A stretch of 15,537 bases of DNA, taken from Pseudomonadales bacterium (GTDB taxonomy: Bacteria; Pseudomonadota; Gammaproteobacteria; Pseudomonadales; DT-91). Below are positions 7,448 to 14,724 of the stretch, in pieces (position 1 is the first letter of the stretch; each line of letters begins with the position of its first letter). The stretch covers positions 1-15,537 of the forward strand of contig JABSRR010000022.1 in the NCBI GenBank assembly GCA_013215025.1, in the 5' to 3' direction. Under the pieces are notes generated by a model. It had not been told where the DNA came from, searched no databases, and saw only the letters and a list, made by a program, of their open reading frames with translations. The position numbers were made by a program, and so were the translations under genes.

Positions 7448-7831
7448 ATGGATACATTAGAAACCGATCACTGGTGCATAGATTTACCGCCCGAGTGGTT
7501 TGCTGAGCAGGATGATGAAACCATCGTGATCAGCGATGAGTCTGAGGTCAGTACACTGGAGTTGACGCCCATACTAACCGATGACAGTGTATCAAAAGAT
7601 GCCATTCTTGCTGATGTGATACCGGCTAATGCAATCAAAACGGTTCTGGCAGAGCAGTCTGCATTTTATCATGAGCTCAATGAAGATGGCGTGTTTTGGC
7701 GTGAGTGGGTTTGCGAACTGGCGCATGGCGTACTCTTGATTTCTCATGGCATGGATGAGGATAATAAAGGGATGGATGATGCAGTCGTCGATGAAATACT
7801 CTCGACATTACAGCTGCTGAATACGGATTAG
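7448..7831 (+). CDS. Small acidic protein of unknown function
   Basis: A 127-residue protein I do not recognise. It is strongly acidic (Asp and Glu spread throughout, ending in a DDAVVDEIL stretch), has no signal peptide or membrane segment, and contains a tryptophan-rich middle (FWREWVCE at residues 83-90) followed by a hydrophobic strand (GVLLISHG, 94-101). The pattern of alternating strands and a final helix suggests a small alpha/beta fold. The ATG lies one base after the rimI stop, so it belongs to the same transcript and its translation is probably coupled. Location next to rimI gives no clear hint of role. It is a real gene on the basis of tight packing and length; no function is proposed. 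Confidence 0.75.
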   Translation: MDTLETDHWCIDLPPEWFAEQDDETIVISDESEVSTLELTPILTDDSVSKDAILADVIPANAIKTVLAEQSAFYHELNEDGVFWREWVCELAHGVLLISHGMDEDNKGMDDAVVDEILSTLQLLNTD

Positions 7832-7867
7832 CGGTATTAAACCCTCAAATAAAGACAAGGAACCAGC

Positions 7868-8254
7868 ATGACAGCTAGTGAGTTAAAACAGTTAAAACGA
7901 ACCCGCGGCATTGTCGCCAGCGCAACATTGCTGCTGTTAATAGGGCAGGTCAGTTACTTATTTTATAATACGGCGCAATATCTATTTGCCGTGCTAACCG
8001 CGCTGTTAGTAGCTGGCATTAAATGGTATTTATGGAAAAAAAGTGGTCAAGAGGCCAGTCAAAAAACCCTGATCTTACTGGTCTTGGTGCTATCTATTCT
8101 GAGTCCCGTACTCATCTTCTTGTTTAAAGTATTGTTTTTGGGTGAGCCCTTATTGGGTATCGAAGTATTTCTCACCATTGCCTTTGTGCTGCCAATTATC
8201 TTACTGATTTTAGCGGATCGACAGTTGGTCAAGATTATCGCGAACCAAGCTTAA
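7868..8254 (+). CDS. Four-helix integral membrane protein of unknown function
   Basis: A 128-residue protein with a short charged N-terminus (KQLKRTRG, residues 7-14) followed by four likely membrane helices at about 14-33, 36-56, 67-92 and 97-116. The positive charges in the loop at 52-66 (KWYLWKK) and at both ends suggest N- and C-termini inside. No catalytic or binding motif is visible. AAGGA at 7857-7861, 6 bases before the ATG, supports this start. It sits 36 bases after the acidic protein gene and 10 bases before ccmI, so a link to cytochrome c maturation or to the inner membrane is possible but unproven. Confidence 0.75.
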   Translation: MTASELKQLKRTRGIVASATLLLLIGQVSYLFYNTAQYLFAVLTALLVAGIKWYLWKKSGQEASQKTLILLVLVLSILSPVLIFLFKVLFLGEPLLGIEVFLTIAFVLPIILLILADRQLVKIIANQA

Positions 8255-8264
8255 GTAGTGTTGT

Positions 8265-9560
8265 ATGTTGTTTTATATTGCTGTTGCCATTTTGTTATTG
8301 CTGTCTGCCGCGGTTGTGGTGGTTTCCTTAAAGCGCCATGCCCCTGATGTGCATCAGCTTCAGCAACAACGCATACAGCGATATGTCGCGATGTTTAAGC
8401 TGCGCCAGCTAAAACATCAAACCGAATTAGAGCAGGGGCTGATAGACCAAGCCGATTTCGATTTACTGTATGCCGAGCAGGCGCGTGAATTAATCGAGCA
8501 GGTTTCGCTCTTGTCAGCGGCCTCAACCAAGGCCGAAATGCCCAAAAAGCCTTGGTTTGTATTAGCTTTGTTGCTGCCCTTGCTAGCCCTGATGATCTAT
8601 TGGCGCATTGGCGCCTATGCGGATTGGCAAATCAGTCAATCAATGCAAGCCTTGGCGCAAGTCGAGTCAGCCGAGCAATATCAACAACAGCTCAGTGACA
8701 TTGTTGAGCGGGTTCAAAAGCGTTTACTCGATCGTCCTGATGCAATTGATTACCGACTATTTCTCGCACAGCTGGCGATGGCGGATAGCCAATTTGACCA
8801 AGCTTTAAGCCATTACTCCGTTGTGGCCGAATTGCTGCCTGACGATGCGCAAGCTCAAGCCTTTTACGCCCAGGCCTTATATTTGTCGGCTAACCGCGTG
8901 TTAACCGCAGATGTTGCTAGCGCTATGGATCGAACCCTGCAACTTGACCCGCTGCAGCCTACCATGCTGGGCATGCAGGGAATCATTGCCTATGAGCAAC
9001 AGGACTTCACGCAAGCACTGGATGCATGGCAGAAATTATTGCCGCTATTAGCGCCAAACAGCCAGCGCGCGCAAATGATTCAGCGCGGCATTGATGAGGC
9101 AAAGGCGCAACTTGCTGGGTCGGCTTCGCTTATGGCGCAGCCGCCTGCAAAGCCGCTGACTGACGCAACATCAGAGACTCATCCGATACCAGCAAAGCAG
9201 CCAGCACAAACGCTTGAGCAAGCCAGCGAAAGCTTGCGAGTAACAGTTGAAATCTCGGACCAGCTTAGACAGCAATATGCAGCGGATACGGTTGTATTTA
9301 TTTTTGCCCGAGCCGTTGATGGGCCGCCCATGCCGCTTGCAGCGAAACGGTTTTTATTGTCTGAACTGCCGGCGACCGTGGTATTAGATGCGGAGGCCGC
9401 GATGATGCCGCAGTTTACGCTGCAACAGTTTGATCAAGTTACCGTTAGCATGCGTATTTCTCCCAGTGGCAATCCAGTGCAGCAGCCTGGTGACCCAAGC
9501 ACTCAATCAGAGGCGTTTAACTGGCGCCAAAACCCCAATCAGCAGCTAAGACTGCCGTGA
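8265..9560 (+). CDS. ccmI: Cytochrome c maturation protein CcmI (TPR protein, formerly CycH)
   Basis: CcmI binds apocytochrome c at its C-terminus and presents it to the CcmF/CcmH haem ligation complex in the periplasm. The 431-residue protein has membrane helix 1 at residues 2-22, a charged cytoplasmic coiled segment rich in Gln/Leu (28-80), helix 2 at about 96-114, a periplasmic TPR region (about 135-285, with repeats such as FDQALSHYSVVAELLPDD and FTQALDAWQKLLPL), a Pro/Ala-rich linker (290-320) and a C-terminal beta domain starting at VTVEIS (326). The block VVFIFARAVDGPPMPLAAKR at 343-362 and 'SGNPVQQPGD' at 401-410 are hallmarks of the CcmI C-terminal domain. Usually it ends a ccmABCDEFGH operon; here no other ccm gene is present in the window. 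Confidence 0.88.
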   Translation: MLFYIAVAILLLLSAAVVVVSLKRHAPDVHQLQQQRIQRYVAMFKLRQLKHQTELEQGLIDQADFDLLYAEQARELIEQVSLLSAASTKAEMPKKPWFVLALLLPLLALMIYWRIGAYADWQISQSMQALAQVESAEQYQQQLSDIVERVQKRLLDRPDAIDYRLFLAQLAMADSQFDQALSHYSVVAELLPDDAQAQAFYAQALYLSANRVLTADVASAMDRTLQLDPLQPTMLGMQGIIAYEQQDFTQALDAWQKLLPLLAPNSQRAQMIQRGIDEAKAQLAGSASLMAQPPAKPLTDATSETHPIPAKQPAQTLEQASESLRVTVEISDQLRQQYAADTVVFIFARAVDGPPMPLAAKRFLLSELPATVVLDAEAAMMPQFTLQQFDQVTVSMRISPSGNPVQQPGDPSTQSEAFNWRQNPNQQLRLP

Positions 9561-9598
9561 CTGTCATCTACTAATCGCGACTAGCTAAGGTCTTCACT

Positions 9599-10570
9599 AT
9601 GCAAGTTGACTCTGAGAATAGACCCTTAATTGGCATTAGCAGCTGTTTATTAGGCGAGCAAGTGCGCTATGACGGCGGACATAAGCAGCACAGTTATATT
9701 TGCAAAACTCTGGGCGACTACTTTGATTTTCGCAGCTTTTGTCCGGAAATGGCGATCGGACTTGGCGTACCTCGCGAAACCATTCGTTTGGTAGACGTCG
9801 AGGGCGATATTGAATGCCAAGCGACGAAAAATCCTGAACAAAATTATACTCAGGCGCTCACCGATATTGCCGAACAGCAGCTTGACTGGTGCAAGGACCT
9901 TACCGGCTACATTCTGAAAAAAGGCTCACCAAGCTGTGGTATGGAGCGTGTCAAAGTCTACCATCTTAGCCCTAACGGCGGTGCGCACACCACCCATCAC
10001 GGCGTTGGCATTTTTGCTAAAGCGCTGATGCAACAATTACCCTATCTGCCGATCGAAGAAGAAGGGCGGCTGGGTGATGCGGTGATTCGCGAAAACTTTA
10101 TCAGCCGTGTGTTAGTGTATCAGCGTTGGCGCGACCTAGACGCTGAAGGGATGACTTTAAGCCAATTAATGGCCTTTCACGCCAGCTTAAAATACACCTT
10201 GTACAGTCATGATCAGCATCGCACCCGAGCCCTGGGTCAGGCATTAGCTAAGGTTAAAGCGGCCGATTTCAGTGCTTTCCAGCAACATTACTTGCATGAG
10301 TTAATGGCTATTTTAACGATCAAGGCAACGCGCAAAAACCATGTTAATGTATTGCAGCATATTCAAGGCTATTTAAAATCTTATCTTAGCTCAGCAGACA
10401 AGCAAGAGCTGCAAGATAGTATTCAGCAGTACCATCAGGGTATGTTGCCGTTAATCGTACCAATAACCTTAATGCGTCACTACTTTCGCGTATATCCCAA
10501 CGACTATATCAGCCAATCAAGCTATTTATATCCGCACCCACGCGAGCTCATGTTACTGAATCGGATTTAG
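9599..10570 (+). CDS. DUF523-DUF1722 protein (YbgA/TudS-like, probable Fe-S thiouracil desulfidase)
   Basis: Residues 9-155 are DUF523, with three conserved cysteines: ISSCLLGEQVRYDGGHK (Cys16), FCPE (Cys48) and KGSPSCG (Cys113). In the characterised family member TudS three cysteines in these positions hold a catalytic [4Fe-4S] cluster that removes sulfur from thiouracil or 4-thio-UMP. Residues about 190-312 are DUF1722 (MAFHASLKYTLYSHD at the start, YPHPREL near the end), giving the two-domain YbgA architecture. The role of DUF1722 is not established to my knowledge. Length 323 fits. AAGG at 9587-9590, 8 bases before the ATG, supports the start. It follows ccmI by 38 bases. Assigning thiouracil as substrate here is inference from family membership. 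Confidence 0.88.
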   Translation: MQVDSENRPLIGISSCLLGEQVRYDGGHKQHSYICKTLGDYFDFRSFCPEMAIGLGVPRETIRLVDVEGDIECQATKNPEQNYTQALTDIAEQQLDWCKDLTGYILKKGSPSCGMERVKVYHLSPNGGAHTTHHGVGIFAKALMQQLPYLPIEEEGRLGDAVIRENFISRVLVYQRWRDLDAEGMTLSQLMAFHASLKYTLYSHDQHRTRALGQALAKVKAADFSAFQQHYLHELMAILTIKATRKNHVNVLQHIQGYLKSYLSSADKQELQDSIQQYHQGMLPLIVPITLMRHYFRVYPNDYISQSSYLYPHPRELMLLNRI

Positions 10571-10580
10571 TAACTGCTAC

Positions 10581-10609
10581 TTGAGTGCATATCGGCTTCA
10601 CACTATGAT
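10581..10609 (+). promoter_or_regulatory. Candidate sigma70 promoter for the oxidoreductase-hydrolase-Nudix operon
   Basis: TTGAGT at 10581-10586 and TATGAT at 10604-10609 are exactly 17 bases apart; the -10 matches consensus at 5 of 6 positions and the -35 at 4 of 6. It lies in the 83-base gap before the oxidoreductase, giving a leader of about 38 bases. Confidence 0.5.
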
Positions 10610-10653
10610 GGTCGGCCTGAAAATTATAACAACTAGCCTTATATCTCAGCCCT

Positions 10654-11850
10654 ATGAACGCATCACTACAAGACTGTTTCACACCCTATCAACTGAATAG
10701 CCTTAGATTAAAAAATCGCTTTGTAAAAGCCGGTACCTACGAAGGTATGACGCCAAATGGCCGTATTTCGCAAGCGTACCGAGATTTTCATTTAAGCCTT
10801 GCAAAGGGCGGTCTGGCGATGACTACGCTGGGTTATTGTGCGGTCGAGCAAGATGGTCGCATCAATGAAAATATGCTGTATATGCATGAGGGTATTCGTG
10901 CTGATCTGAGCAGCTTGATTGATGAGCTTCATGCCGCAGGCACCAAAGTGTCTGGGCAAATGGGTCACTGCGGTGCATTTACCAAAAATCGACAGCTACA
11001 GCGTCGTTTTCCATTAGGGCCGAGCCGCGGTATCAATTTGCTCGGTTTTGCCTACGGCATGTTTTATAACGGCAAAATGCAGCAGTCGGATATCGATGCC
11101 TTAGTTCAAAACTATTATGACGCAGCAGTTTTTATGCAATCGGTGGGTTTTGACTGTCTGGAAATTCATTTCGGCCATGGCTATGGTCTTTGTCAGTTTA
11201 TGAGTCCGCTCACCAATAAGCGGAAAGACGCTTATGGAGGCACATTAGAAAACCGCATGCGATTGCCATTGCAGGTGCTTGCGGCAGTCAGAAAAGCAGT
11301 AGGACCTGATTTTCCGATTATTGGCAAAATTAGTCTCACCGAGGGAGTAAAAGGTGGCTTACATTATGATGATGCAGTTGCAATAGCAAAAATGTTAGAT
11401 GCTGCAGGCATCGACGGCATCATCACCTCGGGTGGCACGTCGACGATGAATCCAATGATTATGTTTCGTGGCCAATCGGCATTGCCGCCGATGATTAAAG
11501 CGGAAAAGCATTGGCTTATGAAGTTTATCTTAAAGACCGCCGGTGCCATGATGTTTAAACATTATCCTTACCATGAATTGTATTTTGCCGAGCAGGCAAA
11601 ACGCGTTCAGCAGGCGGTTAGCTGTGATGTTATTTATATTGGTGGTGCGTCAACCAATCAAAGTTTCGCCGATACGCTGTCAAATGGCTTCCCCTTGATG
11701 CAGCTTGGCAGATCATTACTTGCCGACCGCGACCTAGTTAAAAAAGCGCAAGCCGATAGCAACTATAAAAGCCGCTGCTTACACTGTAATGAGTGCATTG
11801 CCACCATTGAGCATGCTAAAGGCATTCACTGTACGCGTTTTGCGGTATAA
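10654..11850 (+). CDS. NADH:flavin oxidoreductase, Old Yellow Enzyme family with C-terminal Fe-S motif
   Basis: A 398-residue FMN-dependent TIM-barrel enzyme. The N-terminal 'LRLKNRFVKAG' (18-28) and the 'LEIHFGHGYG' (169-178) with 'FMSPLTNKRKDAYGG' (182-196) are the family's FMN/substrate blocks; His172 and His175 occupy the usual catalytic pair positions. The C-terminus has Cys375-x2-Cys378-x2-Cys381-x11-Cys393, the [4Fe-4S] signature of the 2,4-dienoyl-CoA reductase/trimethylamine dehydrogenase subgroup. Unlike full 2,4-dienoyl-CoA reductases, it ends right after the cluster and lacks the FAD/NAD(P)-binding domains, so an external electron partner may be needed. It heads a probable operon; the next gene begins 14 bases on. 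Substrate unknown: an enone, dienoyl-CoA or terpenoid-like compound would fit. Confidence 0.87.
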   Translation: MNASLQDCFTPYQLNSLRLKNRFVKAGTYEGMTPNGRISQAYRDFHLSLAKGGLAMTTLGYCAVEQDGRINENMLYMHEGIRADLSSLIDELHAAGTKVSGQMGHCGAFTKNRQLQRRFPLGPSRGINLLGFAYGMFYNGKMQQSDIDALVQNYYDAAVFMQSVGFDCLEIHFGHGYGLCQFMSPLTNKRKDAYGGTLENRMRLPLQVLAAVRKAVGPDFPIIGKISLTEGVKGGLHYDDAVAIAKMLDAAGIDGIITSGGTSTMNPMIMFRGQSALPPMIKAEKHWLMKFILKTAGAMMFKHYPYHELYFAEQAKRVQQAVSCDVIYIGGASTNQSFADTLSNGFPLMQLGRSLLADRDLVKKAQADSNYKSRCLHCNECIATIEHAKGIHCTRFAV

Positions 11851-11864
11851 AAAAGTACATTTAT

Positions 11865-12743
11865 ATGAGTAGTAGACAGATCAAAGAGCGTGTTTATCAG
11901 CTAGCCACAACTAACGGTGTGAGTCTATGTTGCAGCGCGTTTGGCGACAGCGCAGCTGCGCCGATTATTTTATCGCACGGTGGTGGTCAAACCCGTTTTG
12001 CGTGGAAAAAAACGGCAGAGTTGTTAGCTGAGCAGGGCTATTATGCACTGAGTTATGATCATCGCGGTCATGGTGACAGTACCTGGTCGGACGATGGTGA
12101 ATATAATATTGACCGCTTTGCTGGCGATCAATTGCATTTAGCGCAATCCTTATCAACAGCTGCAGAGAAACCCATCTTGGTAGGCGCCTCTTTGGGTGGC
12201 TTAACGGCGATGGTGGTTGAGGGTGAGATTCAGCCAAACAGTTATCGTGCCATTGTTTTAGTTGATGTTACGCCAACCCTCAAGAAAGAGGGCACTGATG
12301 CTATTTTCGCGTTTATGAATGCGCACTTAAATGATGGCTTTGATAGCCTCGAGCATGCGGCCGATGTGATCGCTGAATACACTGGCAGGCCAAGACAGCA
12401 AGATGTATCAGGGCTGGAGAAAAATTTACGGCTGCGCTCAGGCCGTTGGTATTGGCACTGGGACCCTAAAATCATGGATATTCAACATCGTCGGCAGGGT
12501 GGTTCTGAGCGAATGCTAGCTGCCGCGGCTGCTCTGCGCTGCCCGGTTTTTTTAGTGCGTGGCAAGCAGTCTGATATTGTTGAAAAAGAGCAGGTTGAAA
12601 CATTTTTAAAGCTGGTGCCACATGCCGAATATGTGGATGTTGAAGAGGCTAAACATATGGTGGCGGGCGATAAAAACGATATATTCACCGAACAGCTATT
12701 ATTATTTATTCAATCGCTGGAACAAACGGCGGTCAGTGAATGA
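11865..12743 (+). CDS. Alpha/beta hydrolase (epoxide hydrolase/haloperoxidase-like fold)
   Basis: A 292-residue cytoplasmic hydrolase. Visible are the oxyanion stretch 'ILSHGGGQTRFAWK' (35-48), 'SYDHRGHGDS' (63-72), the nucleophile elbow VGASLGG (106-112, Ser109), a likely acid in VRGKQSD (Asp237) and a histidine in AKHMVAGD (His264). The HGGGQTR variant of the usual HG-x-P loop and the RGHGDS block place it in the MhpC/epoxide-hydrolase-like group, but Ser109 rather than Asp as nucleophile argues for an esterase, C-C hydrolase or lactonase. Its start is 14 bases after the oxidoreductase stop, and its own stop overlaps the Nudix start in ATGA, so the three are likely one transcript with coupled translation. 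Confidence 0.85.
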   Translation: MSSRQIKERVYQLATTNGVSLCCSAFGDSAAAPIILSHGGGQTRFAWKKTAELLAEQGYYALSYDHRGHGDSTWSDDGEYNIDRFAGDQLHLAQSLSTAAEKPILVGASLGGLTAMVVEGEIQPNSYRAIVLVDVTPTLKKEGTDAIFAFMNAHLNDGFDSLEHAADVIAEYTGRPRQQDVSGLEKNLRLRSGRWYWHWDPKIMDIQHRRQGGSERMLAAAAALRCPVFLVRGKQSDIVEKEQVETFLKLVPHAEYVDVEEAKHMVAGDKNDIFTEQLLLFIQSLEQTAVSE

Positions 12744-13342
12744 GCAGTAAACATAAAGCCGCATGCCCTCAGCAGTTGGGGCCATGGTGTAAAAATACCA
12801 GCGAACAAGTCTACCAAAACCCCTGGATTGAAGTGTTTCATGAGCAGGTCACAACACCTGGTGGTACCCCAGGCATCTATGGCCGCGTCCATTTTAAAGG
12901 TCAAGCGGTTGGCATTGTGCCAATTGATGATCAAGGTAATACCTATCTTGTTAAGCAATACCGATATACCTTGGCCGAGGATGCTTGGGAAATCCCGATG
13001 GGCGGATGTGGGCGTGATGACGACACTGAGCAGGCAGCACTCAGAGAATTAGAAGAAGAGACCGGTTTACGCGCCAAGCGCTTGCTTAAACTAGGTAACT
13101 ATCACACCTCTAATTCAGTCACTGATGAGCAAGGCTGTGCCTATTTAGCACTAGAACTGACGCAAACAGCGCAAATGTTAGAAGCCAGTGAGGCTGATCT
13201 CATCGTACACAAGCTGCCATTTACCGAGGCCATAGACTGGCTTGATGCGGGTAAAATTACGGACTGTATATCGGTTGCCGCCTTGCTGCAGGCGGAGCGG
13301 TATTTACAAAAACAGCAGCGGTATTTACAAAAGCAACAATAA
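12740..13342 (+). CDS. Nudix hydrolase, ADP-ribose pyrophosphatase-like
   Basis: Nudix enzymes cleave nucleoside diphosphates linked to another moiety. In this 200-residue protein the Nudix box runs from about residue 88 to 110, ending RELEEETGL (102-110); the first conserved acidic position (Gx5E) is Asp rather than Glu. The preceding 'AVGIVPIDDQGNTYLVKQYR' (56-75) and 'AWEIPMGG' (82-89) fit the ADP-ribose pyrophosphatase/NudF-like subgroup. The metal-binding REx2EE residues are all present, so activity is likely. The start overlaps the hydrolase stop by 4 bases (ATGA). Its C-terminus is a duplicated heptapeptide (RYLQKQQ twice, 187-200). It may handle ADP-ribose, a sugar nucleotide or a CoA/NAD derivative; the substrate is not determinable. 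Confidence 0.88.
   Translation: MSSKHKAACPQQLGPWCKNTSEQVYQNPWIEVFHEQVTTPGGTPGIYGRVHFKGQAVGIVPIDDQGNTYLVKQYRYTLAEDAWEIPMGGCGRDDDTEQAALRELEEETGLRAKRLLKLGNYHTSNSVTDEQGCAYLALELTQTAQMLEASEADLIVHKLPFTEAIDWLDAGKITDCISVAALLQAERYLQKQQRYLQKQQ
13298..13339 (+). repeat. Tandem 21-base duplication at the 3' end of the Nudix gene
   Basis: Two adjacent 21-base units (13298-13318 and 13319-13339) differ at three positions, agree over the first 14 bases, and encode RYLQKQQ twice just before the TAA. The unit length keeps frame. It looks like a recent slippage or duplication. Confidence 0.9.
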
Positions 13343-13396
13343 AACTAGATATTTGATTTGCCACTACATACTTATTTAAATCAATGCGCCTTTATG

Positions 13397-13418
13397 GGCA
13401 TTAATGCGCATAAATGCC
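13397..13418. repeat. 22-base near-perfect palindrome across the desaturase stop codon
   Basis: GGCATTAATGCGCATAAATGCC pairs with itself in all but one base pair and has an ATGCGCAT core. It lies at the convergent ends of the Nudix and desaturase genes and covers the desaturase stop at 13401-13403. Lacking a T tract, it is not a standard terminator, though it may stop or protect both transcripts. Confidence 0.5.
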
Positions 13419-14672
13419 TGATTGATAAGTAAAGCTCTTCACCGCCGACATAAAGGCATCTTTGCGGTTACGCATTTGTTCTTTTGCTAAGCGCAGTTCT
13501 TCTGCAATTGCCTCACGACTTTCATTGGCATGGCGCAGCAATTTAGATTCGCGGCGCAATTGTTCAAAGCGGGTAGCGGCATCAATCCATTCTTGCTTTA
13601 ATTCTAAAACCTTGGCTTCCAGCTGCTCAAACAGTGCAGAGGTTTCTGGGCACAGTGAGGCAGCTCGCTGGGCAGCAAGCCCAAGATGCTGCATATTGAC
13701 AAGCTTACGTTTAGCAATGATTTCTGCTTCTTGCTGTTTGCTCGCGCGTTGTAAACCTTTTACTAAGCCCAAAGATTTCAACGCTAAAATTACATAGCGA
13801 GTAGGGTCGAGTAGCCAGCCCGACAAGCCAAAGCCGTTGCGGTAATCTCTCGGGTAGTCATGGTGATCGCCGTGGTGATTACCCTCACCTAAGGGGCCAA
13901 GCCAAAAATAGTTGTTTACCGCCGAGCTTTTAAGGCCGCGGGTAAAGCCCCATAAATGCGTAATACTGTTGACTGTCCAAGTATTGTGCTGACACAAAAT
14001 CATGCCGAGCATAGCACCGAAGAACAGCGCCAAAGCCATAGGCAGGCCCGCTATCATAGCGCCTAAAATCAGCGGGAAAAGCATATTCCAGCCAAACAAC
14101 AAAACTAAATAGTAGCGATTTTGCCAGACTAAAATGGGGTGGTTTTTTACCGCATAGGCCTTGCGAAATTCTTCTGAGCGCGGGTGGTTAAAATAAAAGG
14201 TCAGCATATGCGACCAAATAAAGTTGCGCCAGGTTTGAGGAAACCAAGTTGCTGAGTAGGGGTCGAGCTGATGTTTACCATGACGATCAACACCGTGATG
14301 AATGACATGCTCGGCGGCCCATTTGCGAACGCTGCCCTGGGCTGCAAAACACTGAGCAAAGCCGCAAAAAAACAGGTGAACGGCTGGGTGAATATCTTTC
14401 ACCGCATTATGGGCAATCATACGATGGCTATAAACCGTGGTTGCAATAGAGCCTAGCAAAGCATGTGCGATCGCCCAAGCTAATGCTGCCCAGATTAGCT
14501 GCGAATTTGCCGCAAGGCTCAACCACACTATACCCATCAGGGCAGCAATATGGGTCACGGTGATAAACGCTGAAGAGCCCCAGCAGATGCTAAAGCCCTC
14601 GGAAAATAATGCGCGAAAATTTTTATAAAGCGGTGCGGGTCGGTTAACAGCAGTCATGTACAGCAAACTCAT
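13401..14672 (-). CDS. Fatty-acid (acyl-CoA delta-9-type) desaturase with C-terminal coiled coil
   Basis: A di-iron integral membrane desaturase inserting a double bond into acyl chains. The three histidine boxes are HRMIAH (83-88), HVIHH (122-126) and GEGNHHGDHH (262-271), with the additional NSITHLWG stretch (235-242). Hydrophobic segments lie around 34-55, 58-80, 188-207 and 209-227. The enzyme domain ends near residue 300; the remaining roughly 120 residues are charged, Leu/Glu/Lys/Arg-rich and look helical to coiled-coil (about 310-410), which is longer than the usual family tail. Start: ATG at 14672 (MSLLYM), or the in-frame ATG at 14657. The only -10-like element leaves a leader of about 7 bases for the first. 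It likely acts with ferredoxin/cytochrome-type donors outside the window. Substrate chain and position are inferred from family only. Confidence 0.92.
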   Translation of the reverse strand: MSLLYMTAVNRPAPLYKNFRALFSEGFSICWGSSAFITVTHIAALMGIVWLSLAANSQLIWAALAWAIAHALLGSIATTVYSHRMIAHNAVKDIHPAVHLFFCGFAQCFAAQGSVRKWAAEHVIHHGVDRHGKHQLDPYSATWFPQTWRNFIWSHMLTFYFNHPRSEEFRKAYAVKNHPILVWQNRYYLVLLFGWNMLFPLILGAMIAGLPMALALFFGAMLGMILCQHNTWTVNSITHLWGFTRGLKSSAVNNYFWLGPLGEGNHHGDHHDYPRDYRNGFGLSGWLLDPTRYVILALKSLGLVKGLQRASKQQEAEIIAKRKLVNMQHLGLAAQRAASLCPETSALFEQLEAKVLELKQEWIDAATRFEQLRRESKLLRHANESREAIAEELRLAKEQMRNRKDAFMSAVKSFTYQSGIYAH

Positions 14673-14685
14673 TCAAATTTTGAAA

Positions 14686-14691
14686 ATTATA
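14686..14691 (-). promoter_or_regulatory. Consensus -10 box upstream of the desaturase
   Basis: TATAAT on the minus strand at 14691-14686, 13 bases from the desaturase ATG. No good -35 lies 16-18 bases further upstream (AAGCAA at 14714-14709), so an activator or a different sigma factor may be involved. The implied leader is very short. Confidence 0.35.
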
Positions 14692-14724
14692 CGATGGAAT
14701 GCGCGAATTTGCTTGTGAAGATTT

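Noticed and set aside
12710..12958. 82-residue minus-strand ORF across the hydrolase-Nudix junction
   Set aside because: Overlaps two well-supported genes in antisense and shows no family features.
13462..13797. 111-residue plus-strand ORF antisense to the desaturase tail
   Set aside because: Lies wholly inside the coiled-coil coding region on the other strand; its Ser/Arg/Cys-rich product looks like a frame shadow with no recognisable domain.
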